NCBI RefSeq assembly: GCF_963966145.1
Contig: NC_091056.1
Location: 434,001 to 498,000, forward strand
Direction of reading: 5' to 3'
Length of the DNA stretch: 64,000 nucleotides
Source of the DNA: Tenebrio molitor
Lineage: Eukaryota; Arthropoda; Insecta; Coleoptera; Tenebrionidae
Shown here in pieces: positions 12,035-23,606 of the stretch; within the stretch, counting starts at the first letter, position 1, and the number at the start of each line of letters is the position of its first letter. The translations under genes and the position numbers were made by a program. Below the pieces are notes generated by a model. The model was not told where the DNA came from. It was given only the letters and a program-made list of their open reading frames with translations, and searched no databases.

Positions 12035-12430
12035 ATGGTAGGACTTGAAACAATTTTTCTTATTGCAAATGCACAATACATTTTACATCTTGTGGCATTT
12101 TTTTTCTCGTCAAACTCAGCCAAATGCCCCACGTTATTCAGTCTTACTTCCCTTACCGATGTAAATTCTTCCCGAAGTCTTTTAACACCCGATGGAGAAA
12201 ATGATGACGTTGATGGTGAACCAGCACGAAAACAAGCTGACGAATCAGCCGGTGATCCCGAAGGTCGTCCCCGTTTTTTGGGGGTCATATTGGACATAAT
12301 TAGGCTCTCAGCAACATAGGCTCTAAAATGTATCAGGTCCAAAATCTCTTTCTTTGGTACCTTCAATTTCAGAGCATGGTTTTTATACTCAAGCCAAGAA
12401 TTTGTGCTACTTACATCTATGGCAAACAAA
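12035..12430 (-). pseudogene. piggyBac transposase C-terminal fragment
   Basis: The minus strand reads DVSSTNSWLEYKN, EILDLIHFRAYVAESLI, then a GRPSGSP linker and LNNVGHLAEF...ATRCKMYC, matching the end of piggyBac catalytic domains and the start of the C-terminal cysteine-rich finger. The remaining finger is cut by the TIR of the neighbouring element at 12029. It is one piece of a minus-strand mosaic that runs to 13560. Confidence 0.75.
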
Positions 12431-12439
12431 ATTCCATAC

Positions 12440-12845
12440 GATAACTGAGCTTACACGAGAGCATGATATACCATAAGTAACACTCTTATCGAAACATTTG
12501 TCGGAAGACATTTTATCATAAAACATGTTTTGCCTTATTTCCCGCCTTAGAAAAAAATCTTTCGGAAGGAACGGATGTCCCCGCAATGGACATGAAACGA
12601 CGCGCTAGCAGCTAAAACTGCTCACATTTGTGCTTGTAACTTTCCCAAAATATTATTGGGTTATCTGTCAGAGCTATTAGGCTCATACTCAAATACATTT
12701 TGAACTCTGGATGAAGTTCTCCTTCTCCAAATTCCGTGGCCTTTTCAGCTGACTTTGACACTACTTCTTTGTGAAACGTCCAAAGATCCGTTGTACTTGT
12801 TTTCTTCAACTTCAACATTGTGTTTAACGCCTTCCACAGAACCAT
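12440..12845 (-). pseudogene. hAT transposase C-terminal dimerisation fragment
   Basis: Reads STTDLWTFHKEVVSKSAEK, NPIIFWESYKH and, across a stop at 12612, LARRFMSIAGTSVPSERFFS, the hallmark of the hAT dimerisation domain. Stops follow, and the last helix (LLMVYHALV) is barely visible. It abuts piggyBac sequence on one side and P-element sequence on the other; the exact joints are uncertain by tens of bases. Confidence 0.75.
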
Positions 12846-12904
12846 TCAGATCTTTAAGAGCTTTGTTGAGGTCTGCTGTTGCTGAAGAACAAGCCAATGG
12901 ATTA

Positions 12905-13320
12905 GTAAAATAAAATATGCTTAAGGCTAATTTCATCAAAACAAATAATACAGTTCCCATCCAGTTCATCAAATTTATGAATCTGTGGGGAAAAAAGTTG
13001 AATATATGTATTCTAATGAACCATAGTGTACTTGCCTTTATTTTTAGAATGTCAAAAACTTGTTGTTGAAACCCAGGGCTAAATTTTATGTTTTTCGTTA
13101 TTCTCTGTCGAGTTCGTTTTGACAGTAATTTAAATGTTTTGCTGAACATATTATATGCTTTTGGCCCAGAAAAATATAATGATAAATACATCTGTTTTAG
13201 TTCATTACTATATCGTAGATTTCTATTGCTGTTCTTGTGATGATTGACTTGTATTTTAACAAATTGGGAAACTCTGGGTGACAAAAATTTATCACTCAAT
13301 TTCTGGAACTAAAAGTTTCT
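12905..13320 (-). pseudogene. P-element-type (THAP9-like) transposase fragment
   Basis: Reads LSPRVSQFVKIQ, RYSNELKQMYLSLYFSGPKA, LLSKRTRQRITKNIKFSPGF, then an intron (donor near 13035, acceptor TTCCCCACAG near 12990) and KFDELDGNCIICFDEISLK. The FDE carries the first catalytic aspartate of P transposases. The preserved intron argues for decay of a genomic copy rather than a processed one. The N-terminal THAP finger and later catalytic parts are absent. Confidence 0.75.
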
Positions 13321-13379
13321 GCTTTTTCCATCTGTTTATGCAGTTTTAAGCTACATATATTTGTCTATTTAATTGTCTT

Positions 13380-13560
13380 AACTGTCTGCTGCGACAGTTG
13401 CCTGAGAGATAATCGGGGTTCGTCTTCCATTTGACGTTGGGCAGTCTCAATATTTTCCTCAGTACGAACGTTAGGTCGACACCACTTCGAGGCTTCCGCT
13501 GAACACTGCCATTTTCTCGAAATGTGCGAACGGCTGTTCGTAGTGTAGTTAGTGCCTGGG
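13380..13560 (-). pseudogene. DUF4817-type transposase N-terminal fragment
   Basis: Reads AVRTFRENGSVQRKP, then after a frameshift TEENIETAQRQMEDEPRL. This is the same family as the copy at 10224 and close to it in DNA. About 60 residues remain. It ends abruptly beside the P-element piece. Confidence 0.65.
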
Positions 13561-15139
13561 GAGAGTCAAGGGGACAGTGATCCAGTGCATTTTCAAGGCT
13601 GACGGCACGACGTAGTGAAGTTCACGAGGGGCCGTTGGAGACGATTCGTCCACGTACCACAGCCCCAGATCGCCAAGCGGATCAAGGAATTCACTACGAC
13701 AGGTTCCATACCGAACGCTTTTGCGGATCAGGATCTCGTTAAGTTCGCAGTCCAGGTCGTCACCGGACTCACCGGAAGGTCCCGGATTTACCCATCAGGC
13801 AAGTCCGGAGCAGTGGTGACACTTTCTTTCCTCTAGTCCGGGGCTTCCACACCTTATTCATATTTTACATATAAATTCAATTTCCACGTCATCTATCTCA
13901 TGTAATTTTTTAAATTTCATTTCACTTTTATTCAATGACAGACTCATTGAAATAGTTTATTAATCATTTCGTCACTGTCTAAATTGGCAGTTTGTACATA
14001 ATACAGTTTTGGAAATCAATTTTTAATTTGCGTCAAGGGCAGAACTTTTTATTCACGGCTTCACTGTATCAGCTGAGAGTGATCTCGTCAGCATCGAGTT
14101 ATCGGCGAGCTCCACAGTTTCTTGCGACGGTTCTTTACCGGGTAAACAATTCCGCGGTGGTAAGGATCAACGACTCCAGTGTCGACTAGCAGTAAATCCG
14201 GAACTCGCTGAAGGAAGGGAGGAAGAGCTCGACGTCCCAACCCTCACCGGAGGGCGGTGTAATCGTTTAGCTTCCGAAAAGGGGTCGGCCTTCCACCCCC
14301 TTATATTTTCGTGACTTGCTGTCAACCGGTGTCAAAAGATTGCTCGTTGGGTTCGCGTCAATACAGGGAAGCTCGTGGGTTATTTAGTTGCGTCTTGTCT
14401 AGGTCAAAATAGGAGAAATTTTACAGAGTTGTTTAGGTTTTTCATTTCTTGAAGTTTTGCAGATTGTATCATTTTGTTAAGTTATACTAGATAAGAATTG
14501 TAAACTCCTAGGTTTCATTTATTATCATCTTGTCTTGTACCAACCATTTCACGTGACAGTCTGTGATAAAAAAAAACATTCTCCACGAATTTGTTGTGTA
14601 CGAGTATCATTTCCCGTACGACGATACTCGTGGTTCGTATTGTTAACGGACTCGAAGCCCACGACCTGTTCGTTATATCCCTGAACATTCCGAATTTGTT
14701 ACCGGTAACAGGATTGCCCAGTTCGGGAGAGTGATTTATAACGAAACAGTACCTGTAAGCGAATTGTAAACTGCTTCTTTGTTGGTGTGATTTATGATTT
14801 TAGCCAATATTTCTGTTAGGGGTAAAAATACTATACCACCAGCGTGCGGCGGTCGAAGATTCCAGGGGGCATCTAAATTCTATAATCCCTGACCCGAGAA
14901 GTTCTATACCAATTGCGGGCGGGGTAAAATATAATCCCTATTAGAAGCGACCGTCATTCTAAGCAATAAAAAAAAGAGAACTTATAATTCCCTCAGCTTT
15001 GTCGTTAAAATTACTTATTATTTTAGGAGTAGTTAATTAGAGTAGTTAATTATATAGAGGCGATGAATAGCTGCATCTGCACTTAGGTGTTATTATAATG
15101 TTTGGAGGAAAAAACAAACAAACAAACAGATCTATTTTA
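13561..15139 (-). mobile_element. Probable gypsy 3' region / LTR sequence
   Basis: This 1.6-kb stretch has higher GC and CpG content than its surroundings and lies directly downstream (minus strand) of the gypsy gag-protease remnant. An AATAAA signal occurs on the minus strand near 14050, and a 9-bp-stem hairpin (ACGAGTATC with GATACTCGT) lies at 14599-14631. A minus frame at about 13560-13800 stays open but has no motif I know. No second LTR copy could be matched by eye, so the LTR call is inference. Confidence 0.35.
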
Positions 15140-16349
15140 TCATATAAGATTATCAATGTCGTAACTCGAGTGGCTACGTGGTACGATAACGAAATCGAGT
15201 TCCACTTTTACGTCGGGGAGTACCGCTAGGGCTTTTGTGATAAAGAAGAACTTATGTACGGTGCCATCAAACCACTGTAACGGAGTGATACGAGGGATTT
15301 TTGCAAGTTTTAATTTGTCTACTAATGTTTCATTTGTGAGTGAACACGTCGACCCCGTATCGACAAGGCAATTTGTTTCATAATCGCAAATCGTTATCGA
15401 TAATGTTTTCAGACTACTGTTCGGAGAAAAAGAGTTAAACAAAACGTGCTCTTCTTTGAATTGATTCGAGTGGGACGTATGTGGCGCAGCGTCTGCTTGC
15501 ACGTGCTCATTTCTCCTTTTGCGGCGGAAGCAGTCCGCGATATTATGACCGGGCTTCTTACAATACATATCTGCAGGCATGGTCGGTTTCTTGGTTTTTT
15601 GCAGGAGCATCGAACCTTTTGTTCACGCAATCTCGTGCCATGTGGCCTATTTTGCCGCAGGAAAAACAAGTGATTTGCTTAGATACCGAAGGTGACCTCT
15701 GGGAAAAAGTTCTTTTTCGGGGGGTAGTTTCATTTCTAACGACTTGTGGTTCCAGAGGAATTTTTACGTAATTTGCCAAGAATGCAATCAAATCACTAAC
15801 CGATGAGGTACCACTATTATACGCCGCAGTTCACACAGCATGGTCATCTATTGAATGTGCAATAATTTCTGTTAAGTCAGTATCAGACCAACTTGCCCTT
15901 AAAGACTTTAATTTTTCTAGTTTTACTTTTGCAATTTCCACGTAACTACGCGCGTCAGTACTTCGGTAATTTACTGCATCAGCTAAAAGTTTTCCTAAAT
16001 TTTTCTGCCTAGGGAATGACACAGTGAAATCTAATTTGAAATTGGCCCACGTTTCGTCAGCGGGTCGCCATGCAGTAAACCACCTTTGTGCGGATTTTAG
16101 TAAAAATGGGCCAACTCTACTCACGGTTTCCCTGTCGGACCACCTGAACTCATCTTTGAATCCGTCTATTTTTGACAACCAAACGCTGCTGTCTGTGTTT
16201 TCCGGATCGAAACTTGGCAGAGCCAAAGAAGCGGGCGTTTGAAAGGGAAGTTGGGCAACAGGAGGTGCCGGAGACCGATCACTTGCTCGTCGTTGGAGAT
16301 CCTCCAAAACAGTTGCTATCGTCCCCAAGGACTTGTTGAGCTCTCCCAT
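15140..16349 (-). pseudogene. Ty3/gypsy gag and protease, pol lost
   Basis: The first frame (16349-15831) is a gag-like protein: a short coiled N-terminus, SLALPSFDPENTDSSVWLS and RWFTAWRPADETWANFK, as in arthropod gypsy gags. The next frame (15791-15558) holds a CCHC knuckle, CFSCGKIGHMARDC. The third (15610-15140) has a second knuckle-like KKPGHNIADC and an aspartic protease with LVDTGSTCSL. The frames are joined by shifts near 15820 and 15600. Reverse transcriptase, RNase H and integrase are missing; coding stops just after the protease at 15140. Confidence 0.85.
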
Positions 16350-17180
16350 GGTTATTTTTCCACTTTTTTTTTGAAAACTGGAACCACACGTGGAATCCCA
16401 CTTCTGATGTTAGATTCTGCGTACTTTGTACAATTCGACAGTGACAAACAGGTGATTCCCCGTGCTTCTCTATCGTCGCCCCGAGGTCAACTGCAGGGGG
16501 TTGGCACTTCATATGAAACAGCGAGAAACACATATTTAGTTAATCATACTTTTTATAGATGGCCCCACCATCGTTCCTCCATGACACTGCCAACAGAAAC
16601 TTGGTGGGTAAAATTGGTAAAATAAAAATACCAAGACCAAGACCAAGTAACCAAGTTGTTTTTAGCACGTGCTTAGGTGTTCTGTGGTGCGAACTCTGTT
16701 TCGTTTTTTACTTTTTTTCGTTCTTTCGCTGGTCGTGAACAGTTCGTCTTTGGATCTCCGCTCTTTCGCTTTTCTGCAGTGTTCCGGTTTGTGTTACTGT
16801 TAAGTTAACTACATATTTCTACTACGTTTTATATTCCTAGCTACAGAACAAATGTGTTACTTAAGTCGCCGGTCATTTTAATGTGTAACAACTTTAATCA
16901 GTTCGCTACAAGGTGTGACATACACTTTGACTCTCTGAAGACAATCCTCGACGCTGTAGAATGCCGAGTATTGTCTTTAGAGAGTTGAGATCATTATCTG
17001 TAATCTTGTCGTATGTACCGTGCTCTCAGCAATTGGGTGCTTCTTGTAGGAAATATATTTATTTATGTGTACGTTGTTTTGTCCCATCATTTTGTTACAT
17101 AATGACAGTAGTTATAATATAGTTTGAAAGTTTGTATTTTTTTTTATTGTTACCATTCTCTTTGTGTATGTATTTTTTTT
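16350..17180 (-). other. Probable gypsy 5' untranslated region and flank
   Basis: Upstream of gag on the minus strand. No LTR pair or primer-binding site could be fixed by eye. Contains the hairpin at 16931-16987, listed separately. Confidence 0.3.
16931..16987. repeat. 20-bp imperfect hairpin
   Basis: GACTCTCTGAAGACAATCCTCG is mirrored by CGAGTATTGTCTTTAGAGAG with two mismatches, around a 14-base loop. It has the size range of a small RNA precursor or an element end; nothing decides between these. Confidence 0.6.
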
Positions 17181-17182
17181 AG

Positions 17183-17330
17183 GTTGCTCATTCAACACTA
17201 ATCACATTTTAATCAAAGTTGTGTTACATATAATTATTTAATATTTTATTTTAACGTAAAATATTATATTTTTATGTACATACAATGTTGATTGTGATTA
17301 GTGTTGATTGGGCGACTGCAATTCCTTGGA
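17183..17330. repeat. Small inverted-repeat element
   Basis: TCAACACTAATCACA at about 17189 is mirrored by TGTGATTAGTGTTGA at about 17294. Flanking words (GGTTGCTC/GGGCGACTGC and GTTGTGTTACATA/TATGTACATACAA) extend the pairing. AT-rich centre, no coding. Confidence 0.55.
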
Positions 17331-17995
17331 AAAAAAATATATCATTTGAATATCCCGCGCATTTTTCTCGGATGTTTTACGTTAAAGAAATCTGTATTTC
17401 TGAGACCTTTTAGTGGCTGTGTAAACCCATACCTTCAACAGATGGCGCTACAAAATGTGTTTCTCTTTTGAGAGAGAGAGTGGCCTATCTATTTCTCTTC
17501 ATCTAGGGTCAACTGTGTGTGTGTCCACACGTGCGCATAGGAGGTGTGCACGAGAACCGCCTCCTATGCTCAGTGCTAGCAACTGCGCTTCGTAACAAGG
17601 CGCCAATTTCGAATTTGCCAAAGAAGGTCTAACAAAATAATCCCGTTTCATCACCGTTGAAAATGTCCCTCTCATTCTATGGATAGCGCTTATCAAAACG
17701 GAACCAAGCACCAAAATTAAGTTTCTAGAAAACACCTGATAAAGTTTCAGTTACATAAAAAAATATATAGAAGTTTTAATCTCGGGGAAGTGGTGGTTTT
17801 AATAAACTTATATTTACTTTATTCTATTCTGATAAAAACTAAACAAAAAAATTGTTATTAGGGTGTGAATACACCCCCCTTTTAGCGTTTGGTTCCTTTT
17901 TGATCAAATATGAAAATCAATAGATTAACTTTTCAAAAAAGATTTTAATTTTTATTAGATAACAAAATACAGCTTTATTATAACTTAACCCTGCG
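17331..17995. other. Unassigned stretch with a short perfect hairpin
   Basis: GCATAGGAGG and CCTCCTATGC (17534-17570) form a perfect 10-bp stem with a ~15-base loop. Otherwise no gene or terminal repeat is seen. Confidence 0.35.
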
Positions 17996-18860
17996 TTACA
18001 CGGGCGCTTGACAGTTACACGAACACACAGGTTGCGTCTGAGAGACCCAAAATTGAATAACTTTTTTTTTTGCAAATTCGATAATGGTTTTTAAGTTCGG
18101 TTACTGTTATATTGTTCACTAGGGTGTTTGTCTTTCTCATATCCACCTAATTATTATGAATTTTAAACTAAAACTATGTTTTGCAATTTTATGTTAACAC
18201 TTTCAGTCACGAGTTTTTGTTATTGGAGCAAAAAATTTGAAACTAAGTGGCAAGCTTAAATGTTTTTTTTTTAAATTTTTATGAAAATAATTTCACGTCC
18301 ATGAGGCCTCAATTTTTCGAAAAAATATCATGTTCGTTATAACGAACATGGTGACTCCATGAAAAAAAAAACGTACATTGAACAGGATTTATTTAGTATG
18401 AAACATTTGACAACAATTTCGGTCACGTGTTATGCATAGGTGAACCTTACATTTGCTACAAGTAAAATGCGTCTTTTTGAGGCAGGTACCATTTTTGCAT
18501 TTAGCGCCTTTCTTTGTTTCATCGAATAGAGGTAAATGGCCCACTTCGTCAAAACGAACATCTTCTATGGGTCGGATTTCACATTATTTTCCTGCAACTC
18601 CGTTTCTTCGCCATTAGGTGGTTCATTCCCAACACGTTCTTCATTATCTATGGCGTTTTCATTGTCATCATATTTTCACCATCATCACTCAAAGCGTCAA
18701 TATCTGACATATCTTCAATTATTTGAAGAAGTTCAGTCTCACTTAGTGGCTTTTTGGGAAACATTATTGGACTTTTTCTGGTTCGTCAATTGTGAAAAAA
18801 AATCTGTTTGTCACCAAGTTCGTTTAAACGCACATGTACCTTTTCTTAAAAAAATGTAAG
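17994..18860 (-). mobile_element. Internally deleted piggyBac element
   Basis: The minus-strand frame at 18764-18389 starts MFPKKPLSETELLQIIEDMS with an acidic stretch, as at piggyBac N-termini. With frameshifts it then jumps straight to the C-terminal finger: DEVGHLPLFDETKKGAKCKN, CLKKTHFTCSKCKVHLC, RDRNCCQMFHTK and a stop. The catalytic DDD domain is absent. At 17994 TTAACCCTGCGTTACACGGG looks like a TTAA target plus terminus; the opposite end could not be fixed. Confidence 0.7.
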
Positions 18861-18936
18861 AAAAAATCGATATTTATTACGTTCTGTATCATACAAACAA
18901 TAATAAACATTCAAGTTATTGTAAAAAAAATATATT

Positions 18937-19245
18937 AGGTGTCCAGAAAGTTCTGTGCGTTTTTGTGGTATTCTGTTTCACGATATAAAATAAATGTAAA
19001 ATCAATTGGTTATTTTTGTTAGTTTTTTAAAATATGAAGTACACTTGTCCATAAACAATTTGACGTTTCTCAGTTAAATAATTTTCAATTGGTTACATTC
19101 TTGTAATTGATTGTTTACATGGAAAAAGAACGAAATAGTAATTTAATGTTATATGAGTTTAAATGTGGGCATTCAGCGGCAGCAGCCACAAGAAATACAT
19201 ATATGCAGAATTGAAGGTGCGGGGACGGTAAAAGGGTCTACAGTC
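18937..19245 (+). pseudogene. mariner-type element, 5' end only
   Basis: Starts TTAGGTGTCCAGAAAGTTCTG, a mariner-like terminus. At about 19120 the plus strand opens MEKERNSNLMLYEFKCGHSA and then loses frame, matching the first residues of mariner transposases. Everything after about 40 residues is missing; a palindromic MITE follows immediately. Confidence 0.65.
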
Positions 19246-19388
19246 GTCTAAGGGTACGTTTATGTTGGAGCTACGATGAGCGAGAAAAGCGGCGACAAGA
19301 GTGAACTGCCATGGTTTTCAAATGGCAATTCGCTCTTATCGCCGCTTTTATCGCTCATCGCAATTCCAACATAAACGTTCCCTTAGAC
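19246..19388. mobile_element. 143-bp palindromic MITE
   Basis: Arms of about 60 bases, beginning GTCTAAGGGTACGTTTATGT and mirrored to the end CGTTCCCTTAGAC, leave only a ~20-base centre. The near-perfect palindrome would fold as one long hairpin. The superfamily is not certain; the ends resemble hAT-type MITEs. Confidence 0.85.
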
Positions 19389-19586
19389 AGAAACCAAACC
19401 TCTACAAAACGGAAAGATTTTATTTTATGCCAAATTATATTGCCATTAATAAAGGACTTTATTTTTATTGTAAGTAATTAACATATGTATTACATTTAAT
19501 ATAAAAAAATACATATTTCTAATAATCAAGTGAAAACATAAAATGTATGTACGTACATACTTGTACACATATCTCATTTCCAAAAG

Positions 19587-20995
19587 TCATGCAATGTTTT
19601 TTTGCTTTTTCATTAAATGTGGTGCGTTCTTTTCCATCAATGTACGTACATTTAAAATTGTTTCTAATATTGGGATGTTTTCTATTTGTGTAGCATAATA
19701 CTCTAAGGCTGTAACTGCTTTGAAAGCATTAGCGAAACAAGTTATCTTCTCGTTACCTTCAATTTCCATTCCTAAAATATATGTACATTTGAAGTAGTAT
19801 AACAAACATTTCCACAAATTATCACTTACTCAGTCCGGTTGCTTCATCTTCTTGTTCGTCGTCTTCTGCTTCCATTGTTTCCTCCTGAGTGAGCATTCAA
19901 AAGTTCATCAGCGGATACATCATCATTTACTACAAGCTCTTGATCTATATTAATGTAATCTTGTGGTGTTGCATGATTATCATTCATTGCATCCATTAAA
20001 GTTTGGAAGGCTGTTATTTCAGGTAGTAAATTTGGTTCTTCAGGTGCTACCGTTTCCTCATTTTCGAAAATGAAACCCGCCTTTTAAAAACTATTCTGCA
20101 CACAATTGGTGTTTTTTTTTTGCATCAGATATCCACGCACGGCGTCTAAAACCGAAATTTTGGTTGACAACTCTGTCACGGAATTGCAGTTTCCTCCCAT
20201 ATTACCACAAATTGAGTGCAAGACATGTTTTCTGTACTGCACTTTAAAATTTTGAATTACTCCTTGGTCCATTGGTTGTGTTAAACTGGTAGTATTTGGT
20301 GGAAAAAAACATTGTTTAATGTTTGATAGATGAACGTGAGGATGGCATCCTGCATTATCTAAAAATTTTGACTTTTCATTTTTCTATTTAAATATTGAAG
20401 CCATTCATTCATTAGAGCCGATGTCATCCAGGATTTCTTGTTTGCATGCCGAACAACTGGAAGTTCGTGTGTGTTCAAATTTTTTGAAACAGAGAGGTTT
20501 CATGCTTTTTCCTATGACTAATGGTTTTTCCATTGATCCATCAGCAAAACCACATACAAGAACTGTGAGCCTTTCTTTGGTTTGTTTTCCACCGATACAT
20601 TTATCTTTTTTCAAAGTCATAGTTTTACTGGGAAGGGCACGAAAAAATAAGCCTGTTTCATTAGCTATGTTCTTTGGTTCGTAACCTTGAATTATTTCTG
20701 GTAATTTTTGCATCCAGTTTTCGACGATTGTCAAGTCCACATCTTTAGCTTCCCCGCAAATTTGCTTGAATCTGATTTCATGTCTAGTCCTAAAACTCTC
20801 CATCCATCCGTTAGAAGCTTTAAATGAATCTATTTTTAGTCGTTGAGCAATTATTTTGGTCATATGTATTCCAGTCAATTTGCGGTATTCTTCTGCTGTT
20901 GACTTCAACGTTTTTTTTTCGTTTGCCTGCATCGCACGAACATTACTTTGTGTTGACACGATTTCGATTGCGAAAAATAATCTAGTGGTGTCCAA
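19587..20995 (-). pseudogene. pogo/Tigger transposase
   Basis: Order on the minus strand: a CENP-B-type second DNA-binding domain (TAEEYRKLTGIHMTKIIAQR, ASNGWMESFRTRHEI), the DDE_1 domain (NIANETGLFFRALPSKTM, KERLTVLVCGFADGSMEKP), then after frameshifts MDQGVIQNFKVQYRKHVL and the C-terminal helical tail in a second exon (19771-19587). A 58-base intron with GTAAGT donor (19824-19829) and TTTTAG acceptor (19772-19773) joins the tail. The first catalytic position reads ANET where NaDET is usual, so an aspartate seems to be replaced. The first DNA-binding domain is missing, replaced by piggyBac sequence upstream. Confidence 0.8.
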
Positions 20996-21530
20996 AATTC
21001 ATGATCATCTTCCATCTTCCACCCGGGATCCTCAATAAAATTCTGATTGTCAAAGAGTTCTCTCCTCCACTTTTGAGCTCTGTTATTTAAGTTTTTCTGT
21101 TGATCCATAATCTGCTGATCCCTTATTTACTGCCAAGGGTACATCGTCATCTGAGTCAAAATCTTCCAGCTGATCGGGTTTCGGATCCTCAACATCGGCT
21201 AAATCAGCTGCAATTGCATCATCAACTTCGTTCGTGACCACCTCTTCATCGTCGCTAAGATAAAAATCGCTATCGTTCAAAATTTCCTCGAGTTCAGCTT
21301 CAGTGAGTGGTTTTCTAGAATCTGCAACAAAAAATGTATGAGCCAAACTAAGTCCCAATGTCCAAACTGCTGGCCAGGATATTTAGTGGGTTGGAACAAG
21401 ACTATTTTTTACTGTACCTGCACACATTTTGGTCAAGACGCCAAAAAACATTATTTCATCGATTTCTGAACAATGTTTAACAAAACATTCATCAAAACAA
21501 TTAAAGCCGTACCTTTTTTACGTTGAAAGG
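20985..21530 (-). pseudogene. piggyBac transposase N-terminal fragment
   Basis: A first mini-exon MMAFQRKK (about 21530-21507) with a GT donor, then an acceptor TTGTTGCAG near 21325 and the acidic N-terminus PLTEAELEEILNDSD, LSDDEEV. A shifted frame (21108-20985) adds WRRELFDNQNF and FWTPLDYFS, which leads into piggyBac catalytic domains. At about 20985 the sequence switches to Tigger. The fusion would place a piggyBac start upstream of a Tigger body, but frames do not connect. Confidence 0.65.
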
Positions 21531-21889
21531 CCATCATAACCTAAAATTACTTACACCATGTAACCAGGTACGTGCAAACCGCCCGTGTCAAGGAATTTCA
21601 GCGGGATATTTTTTTAAGCATGGCACACAGTGCAGCGCGCGGGACTCCAGGATCTAAGCTGTGTTTGCGCGCTGGTTTGCTGTGGAGAATATTTTGAAAA
21701 GTGTCCAGCGGCCTGGACATATGGACCGAGGAGGTTATATATTTAAGCACATTATAAATTCTTGTGATACCTTGGTTTTTTTCTCCCCTAAGGTTCTAGT
21801 GCTCCCTTTCCTTTTGTGAACCATGTGAGGTTCATCTCTTTTTAACAAACAACAATAGCCAGCGACAATGTTTACATTTCATCTGCCTT
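21531..21889. other. Unassigned stretch
   Basis: Moderate GC content around 21600-21720 with no repeat structure or coding motif recognised. Confidence 0.3.
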
Positions 21890-22260
21890 GGTACCTCTGC
21901 GTTCCATCTTTTTTATGTCTTGGTGAAATCTTTCAACTTGTTCTTCACTGACGTCGTCCAGATTTTCGGGAAAATGGTCCAAATGAAAATTTGAAAAATG
22001 AGGCTCATTCAACAACCTAGGTTTTGGAGATTGATAACCATATCTTGAACTAAACTTTTATAATTTAGGCTTTTATGATTACCGAGAAAATTCTGGATAA
22101 CTTCTTTAAAGGATTCCTAAGTATTTTTTTTTCAATTTCTTCCATTTTGAATTCAAATACTTCATCTTTCATTAGCTTCCGAATGTCTGGGCCAACAAAA
22201 ACGCCTTCCTTTAATTTGGCTTTTGATAAGAAAATGTTTGGAACAAATATGTAAAACATT
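21890..22260 (-). pseudogene. Remnant of an insect multi-copy family (GERFHQDI type)
   Basis: Minus-strand frames show KLKEGVFVGPDIRKLMKDEV, then HFSNFHLDHFPENLDDVSE and EERFHQDIKKMERRG-like sequence with shifts. This series of motifs belongs to an uncharacterised gene family that is multi-copy in aphids and other insects. Function is unknown to me. Several stops. Confidence 0.5.
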
Positions 22261-22856
22261 CACCCTGCTTTGGTAGTAGTGGCCTTACAAATTGTTTCAT
22301 AAGTCAAAGTTTGAAATGAAGTGGAGGTAAGAGAACTATTTGTGGTTCAACAAAATTTTTGCGTTTTATGTTTTTACACCCGGTTTTAAAACAACTCTAG
22401 AAGGCCACTCTTTTCTGTTCCTGTGTGCATCCTTGTTTCTGCTGTCCTATTCACATAAAAAACAAGGATACTTTGTATATCCTCCTTGTTGTCCTAATTT
22501 GTCGTAATTTCAACAACTTTTGTAATATCTATTTACTTCCGCAACGTAATTTCTCACAAAATAATAACAGAACTGCCTTAACTGAAGATCGAATGAAATT
22601 TAGTATTTCATCATTTTATTAGTCTACCAAATTGAGCAGCGAAGTTAGATAAGAAGTTTTCTGTTCAAACCCATTCTTATCGCGTAAAAACTCGACTATC
22701 TGTTTTAAAGATGATAATAGCAGTACAAAAAGTTTTTCTGAAGACAACTAGATGTGATGGAATTTTTAAAATTCATCTTTTCTTTTCGAAACAGGTTTGT
22801 TATTGTAGGTCCTTGTTATTAGTGCAACGCTGCATCAACTGTTGACCGTACGCGTG
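22261..22856. other. Unassigned AT-rich stretch
   Basis: No supported features; short frames only. Confidence 0.3.
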
Positions 22857-23226
22857 TAAAGGCGGCTTTACAACAAGGCCACAATTGGCAACATGTTGCC
22901 TGCAACATTTTTTTGTAATGACCGGAAACATTACTAAAAAATGGCAACATGTTGCCAATTGAATGCCTGACTCCAATAACGTTGTAAGTCATTTTTTAAC
23001 ATAATGGGATTTTGGTGGAAAAACGTTGTATGTAAACATTTAAACTCTTTTGACAAATTGTTAAGACAATCTGTTTCTTTAAAATAATTTATTTACATTT
23101 ATAAGTGTTGAAATACATTTATGATAAACTCAAAATATTGTTTTATTTTACGTTGCCAAAATTTATCATAATTGACTTACACGTTATTCGAGTCAGCCAT
23201 TCAATTGTTGCCTTAAGGCCGCCTTA
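22857..23226. mobile_element. 370-bp MITE with GGCGGC-type ends
   Basis: The left end TAAAGGCGGCTTTACAACAA and the right end (reversed) TAAGGCGGCCTTAAGGCAACA are imperfect inverted repeats, each followed by CAATTG. Inside, GGCAACATGTTGCC occurs twice (22887 and 22943); it is itself a 14-base palindrome. No coding. Confidence 0.6.
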
Positions 23227-23606
23227 AGAGGGGCGAAAATATCTCGGCAGAGACGAGTTCCTCCCGGTACCGAAAATATCCTAATCTTGGATGCAGGTAG
23301 CGAAGGGTTGGGGATTAGACTGGGGGTGATAATTATCATCTGCACATTTAAAAAATAATTTTTATTCTAGTCATATCCTTCAATTTTTGCTTTTTTAGAT
23401 GTACTTATTAGTTTTCAAACATATACGTATAGAAAAATTCAATTTGCAAACAGAGGAATGAAAAAGTTGAGAAACGACGTAAGAAACAAAAAGGAGACAT
23501 TACAAATATTAATAGAAAATTATGAAAATGGAATACTCCCCCGAATAAATTTTGTAAAAATAATTTCTTATCATAATAAACCTATGTTGTAATAATATTA
23601 CCAGCG

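Noticed and set aside
13615..14189. Plus-strand frames in the CpG-rich region as host exons
   Set aside because: No motif; composition and position fit gypsy noncoding sequence better.
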